Assembly: GCA_023436715.1 (NCBI GenBank)
Contig: JAEZIJ010000072.1
Span: 1-44,981, forward strand
DNA length: 44,981 nucleotides
DNA from: Acidobacteriota bacterium
GTDB taxonomy: Bacteria; Acidobacteriota; Terriglobia; Bryobacterales; Bryobacteraceae
Direction of reading: 5' to 3'
Shown here piece by piece: positions 40,922-44,981 of this stretch. The notes beneath the pieces are model-generated. The model was given only the letters and a program-made list of their open reading frames with translations, made no database searches and was not told the origin of the DNA. A program made the translations under genes and the position numbers. Positions within the stretch are counted from its first letter, which is position 1, and every line of letters starts with the position of its first letter.

Positions 40922-41437
40922 ATGCGCATTGCGATCCTCTCGGATATTCACGACAACGTTTGGAAACTGGCGGCGGCACTCGACGCCGCCGCAGCCGCAG
41001 ACGCGCTCATCTGCTGCGGCGATCTCTGCTCGCCCTTCATCGTGCACCAGATCGCGAGGGCATTTACCAAGCCCGTCCACATCGTTTTCGGAAACAACGA
41101 CGGCGATCCGTTTCGCATCACGCTCAACGCCCGGAACTACGCCCACGTTCACGTACACGGCGAGTTCTTCAGCGAAGAGTTTGACGGCAAGCGTTTCGCC
41201 GTAAATCACTTCGACAACATCGCCCGCGAAATCGGGCGTTCAGGGGAGTTCGACGTCGTGTGCTACGGCCACAACCACGTCTACGACGTAAGCCGCATGG
41301 GCCGGACGCTCGCCATCAATCCTGGGCCAGTGATGGGCGCCACATTCGCCGCTGACGGCACTCGAACGGACGTCCCCTCAACGTTCGTGATTTACGACAC
41401 GGCAGCGGACGCTGCGTCGCGGCACGAGGTCAGGTAG
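40922..41437 (+). CDS. Metallophosphoesterase (YfcE/MJ0936 type)
   Basis: Protein of 171 residues. The five calcineurin-like motifs are in order: DIHDN (D8, H10), GDLCSP, GNNDG, NHFDN and GHNH. It is a small cytoplasmic phosphodiesterase with a two-metal site. The C-terminus (TFVIYDTAADAASRHEVR) is short. The start ATG 40922 directly follows the hairpin and has no clear ribosome binding site. Natural substrate unknown. Confidence 0.88.
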   Translation: MRIAILSDIHDNVWKLAAALDAAAAADALICCGDLCSPFIVHQIARAFTKPVHIVFGNNDGDPFRITLNARNYAHVHVHGEFFSEEFDGKRFAVNHFDNIAREIGRSGEFDVVCYGHNHVYDVSRMGRTLAINPGPVMGATFAADGTRTDVPSTFVIYDTAADAASRHEVR

Positions 41438-41441
41438 GGAT

Positions 41442-41475
41442 GCCGGCGGCGCGCACCTCGCGCCACGCCGCCGGC
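41442..41475. terminator. Stem-loop between convergent genes
   Basis: GCCGGCGGCG (41442-41451) and CGCCGCCGGC (41466-41475), ten perfect pairs with a 14-base loop, placed between the stops of the metallophosphoesterase (41437) and the beta-barrel gene (41483). It has no T-run, so the terminator label is tentative; it may act in both directions. Confidence 0.45.
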
Positions 41476-41482
41476 GGTAAAG

Positions 41483-42055
41483 CTAAAAAGCCAGGCCGAA
41501 TCCGGCGCTGACCTCAAGCATGTGCAGCTTTCCGCTCGGGCCCAGGCCGAAATCGGGCTTGCCCGTGACGTAGTCGCGGAAGTCGAAGCGCGTCATCCAT
41601 GTCTCGGTCACCCGGAACTTCACGCCCGCGCCGTAGTTGTAGCCGAATTTGGTCACGCCGTTACCCTGCCATACCGACGCACCGGGCGGATAGAACGTGC
41701 TGAAGTGGGCGCCGCCTGCTGCATACGGCCTGATCTTGGAGCCCTCGGGGGTTGCGTATGCCAGGAAGTTGTACATGCCCTGGTGAATAGGCATGCCATA
41801 TGAGGCCCCTGCAAACTGGAGGCTCCCGTGGTTATATGCGTACCCGAACTCGTGGCCGAAGTAACGGAAACTGTTCAGGGTGAGGCGCAGCCCTAAGCGG
41901 AAATCGCTGTCGACGAGCGCATCCTGCCCCGCAATGGAACTGATGTTGTTGCTGTTCATCCTGGAAGCGCCTGCGCTGAGGGATACCTCTCCTACCTGCG
42001 CAAACGCCGTCGCGGCCGACATCGCGGCCAGCAGCGCTACGGTGAAGTGTCGCAT
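41483..42055 (-). CDS. Small outer-membrane beta-barrel protein, last gene of the lut operon
   Basis: Exported protein of 190 residues. Signal peptide MRHFTVALLAAMSAATAFAQ. The mature part is an OmpA/OmpW-like 8-strand barrel (FRLGLRLTLNSFRYFGHEFGY, KFGYNYGAGVKFRVT, MLEVSAGFGLAF, with an aromatic last residue as usual). Three ATG codons in a row are possible; 42055 has the best distance to GAGGAG, which overlaps the lutC stop codon (TAGAGGAG). The gap to lutC is only 11 bases, so it should be co-transcribed with lutABC. Function unknown. Confidence 0.78.
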   Translation of the reverse strand: MRHFTVALLAAMSAATAFAQVGEVSLSAGASRMNSNNISSIAGQDALVDSDFRLGLRLTLNSFRYFGHEFGYAYNHGSLQFAGASYGMPIHQGMYNFLAYATPEGSKIRPYAAGGAHFSTFYPPGASVWQGNGVTKFGYNYGAGVKFRVTETWMTRFDFRDYVTGKPDFGLGPSGKLHMLEVSAGFGLAF

Positions 42056-42066
42056 CATCATCTCCT

Positions 42067-42699
42067 CTAAACGACGATCACGTGAATCTCTCCCGGACCG
42101 TGTACGCCGCGCACCAGGATCTGTTCGATATCGGCAGTGCGGCTCGGACCCGTGATCAACAACATGGAACTGCTCCGGTCCGCAGGCAGCGGAACTTCAG
42201 TCAGCAGTTCGTCAAGACCAGTGAGAATCCTATCGCGCGGAACTACCGCCACGTGCACGGGAGGCAGCAGTGAAATCATCCGCGCCTCTTCAGGCGAAGA
42301 GAACAGAACCAGCGATCCGGTGTCGGCCAGCGCATAGTCCGCGCTCGTGATGCCGAAGCCGGCGGAAGCACATGCCGCTCGCAACTCTTCGCCTCCGCCG
42401 AATTCGCTGCGAACGCCCGGAAGCCCCGTGATTCCGCATTCCTGCAGAAACGGCGCGTTTGACGCCACCGCCGAACCATCGCCGATCAACTGAGAAACGT
42501 AGCAACGGGCCTCGGCGGGCGACGCCGCCCACAGCGTTTTGCCGGCGAGTTTCTCCAGGTTCGCGAAGAGGCTCGCGACGCGTTCCTCGATGCTCATTTC
42601 GGGGATACGGATTCGCGGTTCCGGAAGCGGCTCCGGTGTCTGGCCCGCTCTGCGGCCCAGCGCCGTTCGGGCGCGGTCGAGAATGCATTCGCGCGACAT
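42067..42699 (-). CDS. lutC: Lactate utilisation protein LutC (LUD domain)
   Basis: LUD-domain protein of 210 residues, start at 42699 where ATG shares its A with the lutB stop (TGATG). FGITSADYALADTGSLVLFSS and ARMISLLPPVHVAVVPRDRIL are the conserved LutC blocks. It is part of the LutABC complex that oxidises L-lactate to pyruvate. A longer frame extends to 42786 but is only lutB in another frame. Confidence 0.93.
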   Translation of the reverse strand: MSRECILDRARTALGRRAGQTPEPLPEPRIRIPEMSIEERVASLFANLEKLAGKTLWAASPAEARCYVSQLIGDGSAVASNAPFLQECGITGLPGVRSEFGGGEELRAACASAGFGITSADYALADTGSLVLFSSPEEARMISLLPPVHVAVVPRDRILTGLDELLTEVPLPADRSSSMLLITGPSRTADIEQILVRGVHGPGEIHVIVV

Positions 42700-44132
42700 C
42701 AGTTTTCCGCCCCCTTCTTCCTCGTGCGCCACAACTGCCGGAAACTCCGTCCCGGCATCGGCACAAGATCCCGCTGGCTCAGCCATGCGGCGAGCGGCCC
42801 GTAGTTCATCAACCCGGGCGCGCGGCGAATCCAGGCCTCTCCATTGCCGAACACCGCGGAGCCCATCGACCCGAGCATCTCGTAAAGCTTAGGCCGCCGC
42901 ATAAGCCACGCCCATGCACGGAACCCGAACCGCTCCAGGCGGCTCTGGGAGTCGCGCACCTTCGCCTTCACCACCTCCGACCGGAGTTCGAGCAGCAGCC
43001 GCGGGATGCGTATTTTCACCGGGCAGACCTCCGCGCACGCGCCGCACAGGCTGGAGGCGAACGGCAGCCAGGGGTCGTGCATCACGCCCAGGTATTGCGG
43101 CGTGATAATTTTTCCGATCGGCCCCGAATAAACCCAAGGGTAATTATGCCCGCCCACTTTTCGGTATACCGGACAGTGGTTCAGGCAGGCCCCGCAGCGG
43201 ATGCAGTAGAGCGATTCGCGCTTGTCGCTATCGGCCAGCAGCCGCGTGCGCCCGTTATCGAGCAGGACGACATAGAACTCCTCGGGGCCGTCGCTCTCGC
43301 TTTCCCTCCGCGGTCCCGAGAGGAAGGAAGTGTAAACAGTGAGCGGCTGTCCCGTCGCGCTGCGGCCCAACAGCTTCAGGAACACCGCCAAATCCTGCGC
43401 CCGCGGGATGATCTTCTCGATTCCGCCGATCGCAACGTGGATGCGCGGCAGCGTGGTGGTCATGCGGGCGTTGCCTTCGTTGGTCACCAGCACGACCGCT
43501 CCGGAATCCGCCACGAGGAAGTTGGCGCCCGAAATCCCAATGTCCGCCGCCAAAAACTTCTCGCGCAGCACCGCTCGCGCGATCTTGGTCTGTTTTTCGA
43601 TTTCGGTCTCGCGCGCCACACCCAGGCGCTCGGTGAACAGGTCGGCCACGTCGTAGCGCGTCTTGTGCAGCGCCGGCGCGACGATGTGATACGGCCGCTC
43701 ATGCGCTAATTGGACGATGTACTCACCCAGATCGGTTTCAACTGGTTCGAGCCCCTGTTCCTCAAGCCGGCTGTTCAGCTCGATTTCCTCGGTGGTCATC
43801 GACTTCGATTTCACGAAAAGCCGGGCGTTTTTCTCCTTTGCGAGCCGCAGCAGGAAGTCGACAACCTCGGAGCCGTCACGCGCCCAGATCACCTTCCCGC
43901 CGTGCGCCGTGACGTTCTTCTCGAACTGCTCCAGGTAGTGGTCCAGGTTATCCATCGTGCGCTGCTTCAGGAGATTGGCCTGGGTGCGCAACTCCTCAAA
44001 ATCCGGCAGCACGTCGGGAGCGACCACGGCTTTGCGGTGGGACATGAGCCGCCCCGTAGCCGTGTAGATGGCCGTCTGCAGGTTCGGATTCCCCAGCGTG
44101 TCTTGGATCTTCTGTTCGGGTGCGCCGGTCAT
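42699..44132 (-). CDS. lutB: Lactate utilisation iron-sulfur protein LutB
   Basis: Protein of 477 residues from ATG 44132, with TAGGA upstream that includes the lutA stop. A LUD domain comes first (KSKSMTTEEIELN, DSGAVVLVTNEGNARMTTTLP). Two 4Fe-4S motifs follow near residues 310-370 (CIRCGACLNHCPVYRKVGGH and CGACAEVCPVKIRIP), then a C-terminal helical region. Together with LutA and LutC it forms the L-lactate oxidising complex. Confidence 0.94.
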   Translation of the reverse strand: MTGAPEQKIQDTLGNPNLQTAIYTATGRLMSHRKAVVAPDVLPDFEELRTQANLLKQRTMDNLDHYLEQFEKNVTAHGGKVIWARDGSEVVDFLLRLAKEKNARLFVKSKSMTTEEIELNSRLEEQGLEPVETDLGEYIVQLAHERPYHIVAPALHKTRYDVADLFTERLGVARETEIEKQTKIARAVLREKFLAADIGISGANFLVADSGAVVLVTNEGNARMTTTLPRIHVAIGGIEKIIPRAQDLAVFLKLLGRSATGQPLTVYTSFLSGPRRESESDGPEEFYVVLLDNGRTRLLADSDKRESLYCIRCGACLNHCPVYRKVGGHNYPWVYSGPIGKIITPQYLGVMHDPWLPFASSLCGACAEVCPVKIRIPRLLLELRSEVVKAKVRDSQSRLERFGFRAWAWLMRRPKLYEMLGSMGSAVFGNGEAWIRRAPGLMNYGPLAAWLSQRDLVPMPGRSFRQLWRTRKKGAEN

Positions 44133-44140
44133 ATGGATTC

Positions 44141-44863
44141 CTAACGATGCGCGAGCACTTCGGCCAGGTGCATGATGCCCACCGGCAGACCCGCGCGCGA
44201 GAGCGCGCCCCGAATCTGCAACAGGCAACTCGCGTCAACGCCCACCACGAATTCCGCGCCTGTCCTCATGATCGAATCGATCTTCGTCCGCGCCATGCCT
44301 CCCGAGATATCCGGGAATTTTACGGAGAAAGTTCCGCCGAAACCGCAGCACTCCTCGGCTGCGTCCATTTCCTTGAGGGTGAGGCCGCGCACGCGGGAAA
44401 GCAGCCGCCGCGGGCCCTGCTTGATGCCGAGCTCACGCAGGCCGTGGCAACTGTCATGAAAGGTCACCACGCTGTCGAGCCGCGCGCCGACGTCCTCCAC
44501 GCCCGCCACTTCCAGCAGGAATTTCGAGAACTCCCAAACTCTGGGTGCGATGGTGCGAGTTGCTTCGAGCCACTCCGGCTCATCCCGAAAAAGCTCCTCG
44601 TAATGGTGCGTAATCATCGAGGTGCAGGAGCCCGACGGCACCACGATGTACTCGGAATCGCGAAATACCTTCAGGAAATGCCGGGCCACATCGCGGGCTT
44701 CGTCCCGGTAACCCGTGTTAAATGCGGGCTGTCCGCAACAGGTCTGCTCCTCGGGGAAGTCCACCTCGTATCCGATGCGCTCGAGCACGTCAGCCATAGC
44801 CATCCCGACCTTCGGGAACAGTTGATCGACGATGCAAGTGACGAAAATCGCTGCACGACGCAT
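44141..44863 (-). CDS. lutA: Lactate utilisation protein LutA (CCG domain)
   Basis: Protein of 240 residues with two cysteine-rich CCG domains: EEQTCCGQPAFNTGY near residues 38-53 and AAEECCGFGGTFSVKFP near 165-182, plus CTSM and DSCHGLRELG. This is the GlcF/HdrB-like subunit of the lactate complex. Nine bases separate the last codons from lutB. First gene of the operon; the 118 bases between its start and the window end carry TACAAT at 44878-44873 on the coding strand as a weak -10 candidate, without a well-placed -35. Confidence 0.94.
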   Translation of the reverse strand: MRRAAIFVTCIVDQLFPKVGMAMADVLERIGYEVDFPEEQTCCGQPAFNTGYRDEARDVARHFLKVFRDSEYIVVPSGSCTSMITHHYEELFRDEPEWLEATRTIAPRVWEFSKFLLEVAGVEDVGARLDSVVTFHDSCHGLRELGIKQGPRRLLSRVRGLTLKEMDAAEECCGFGGTFSVKFPDISGGMARTKIDSIMRTGAEFVVGVDASCLLQIRGALSRAGLPVGIMHLAEVLAHR

Positions 44864-44957
44864 GAATCTGAAATTGTATCAGCTTGGCGGCAGGCGTTTG
44901 TCCAAAGCGTGGCCCATGCAGCCGTCCTCAGCTACAAGGATGTCCGTGACTTGGGCC

Positions 44958-44981
44958 TTGTATCAGGGCACGGCGTGAGCC
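44958..44981. repeat. Partial intergenic repeat at the window edge
   Basis: TTGTATCAGGGCACGGC (44958-44974) is identical to 20452-20468, where it leads into the TTTA-loop hairpin. Here the loop reads GTGA and the element is cut by the window end. Confidence 0.6.

Overview
The window is about 45 kb of GC-rich DNA that is densely coding on both strands, with short intergenic gaps. The gene content points to a free-living Gram-negative chemoheterotroph. It includes bifunctional FadB-like proteins, a WS/DGAT acyltransferase, PhaR, an S9 peptidase, Omp85-type and beta-barrel outer-membrane proteins, an NtrY/NtrX-type two-component system and LutABC. Many intergenic palindromes are also present. 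My best guess is an Acidobacteriota of the Bryobacterales/Solibacter type; this is inference from gene content and style, not from a marker gene. No rRNA, tRNA, CRISPR array or transposase gene was seen.

Region 1-23.5 kb is a fatty-acid and storage-lipid locus. It opens with a fadB-fadA pair (minus strand) behind a good sigma-70 promoter. Next comes a divergent pair: phaR and a phasin-like repeat protein. The gap between them holds a TTGACT-17-TATACT promoter and a CTGC-N3-GCAG palindrome, the site type known for PhaR. An alpha/beta hydrolase overlaps a divergent ABC1/UbiB-type kinase. A minus-strand pair (aldehyde dehydrogenase, then an acyl-CoA-reductase-like SDR that seems to start at ATC) faces a plus-strand group: a 55-residue small protein, a WS/DGAT wax ester/triacylglycerol synthase, a small unknown protein and a lipase-like hydrolase. 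A long-chain acyl-CoA synthetase is divergent from a TetR regulator, and two near-identical palindromes sit on the two promoters. The TetR gene heads an operon with a second FadB-like protein, a second thiolase and an acyl-CoA dehydrogenase. Together the genes activate, oxidise, reduce and esterify acyl chains and manage storage granules.

Region 23.5-36 kb is mixed: a Mn catalase broken by one extra base, a YjhG/YagF-type sugar-acid dehydratase, a small beta-barrel protein, a helical unknown, and a sugar-phosphate isomerase-like TIM barrel. It also has an operon of a one-POTRA Omp85-like protein, a DUF4390-like lipoprotein/secreted protein, an NtrY-like kinase and an NtrX-like sigma-54 activator, followed by an S9 peptidase.

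Region 36-45 kb is more housekeeping: a SAM methyltransferase, gamma-carbonic anhydrase, hisS and aspS (translationally coupled), a metallophosphoesterase, and a lutABC lactate-utilisation operon with a beta-barrel protein as its last gene.

Several families of short palindromic repeats recur between genes. One hairpin family (arms like GGACAGGCC/GGCCTGTCC) lies 4-16 bases after a stop codon in all five cases seen.
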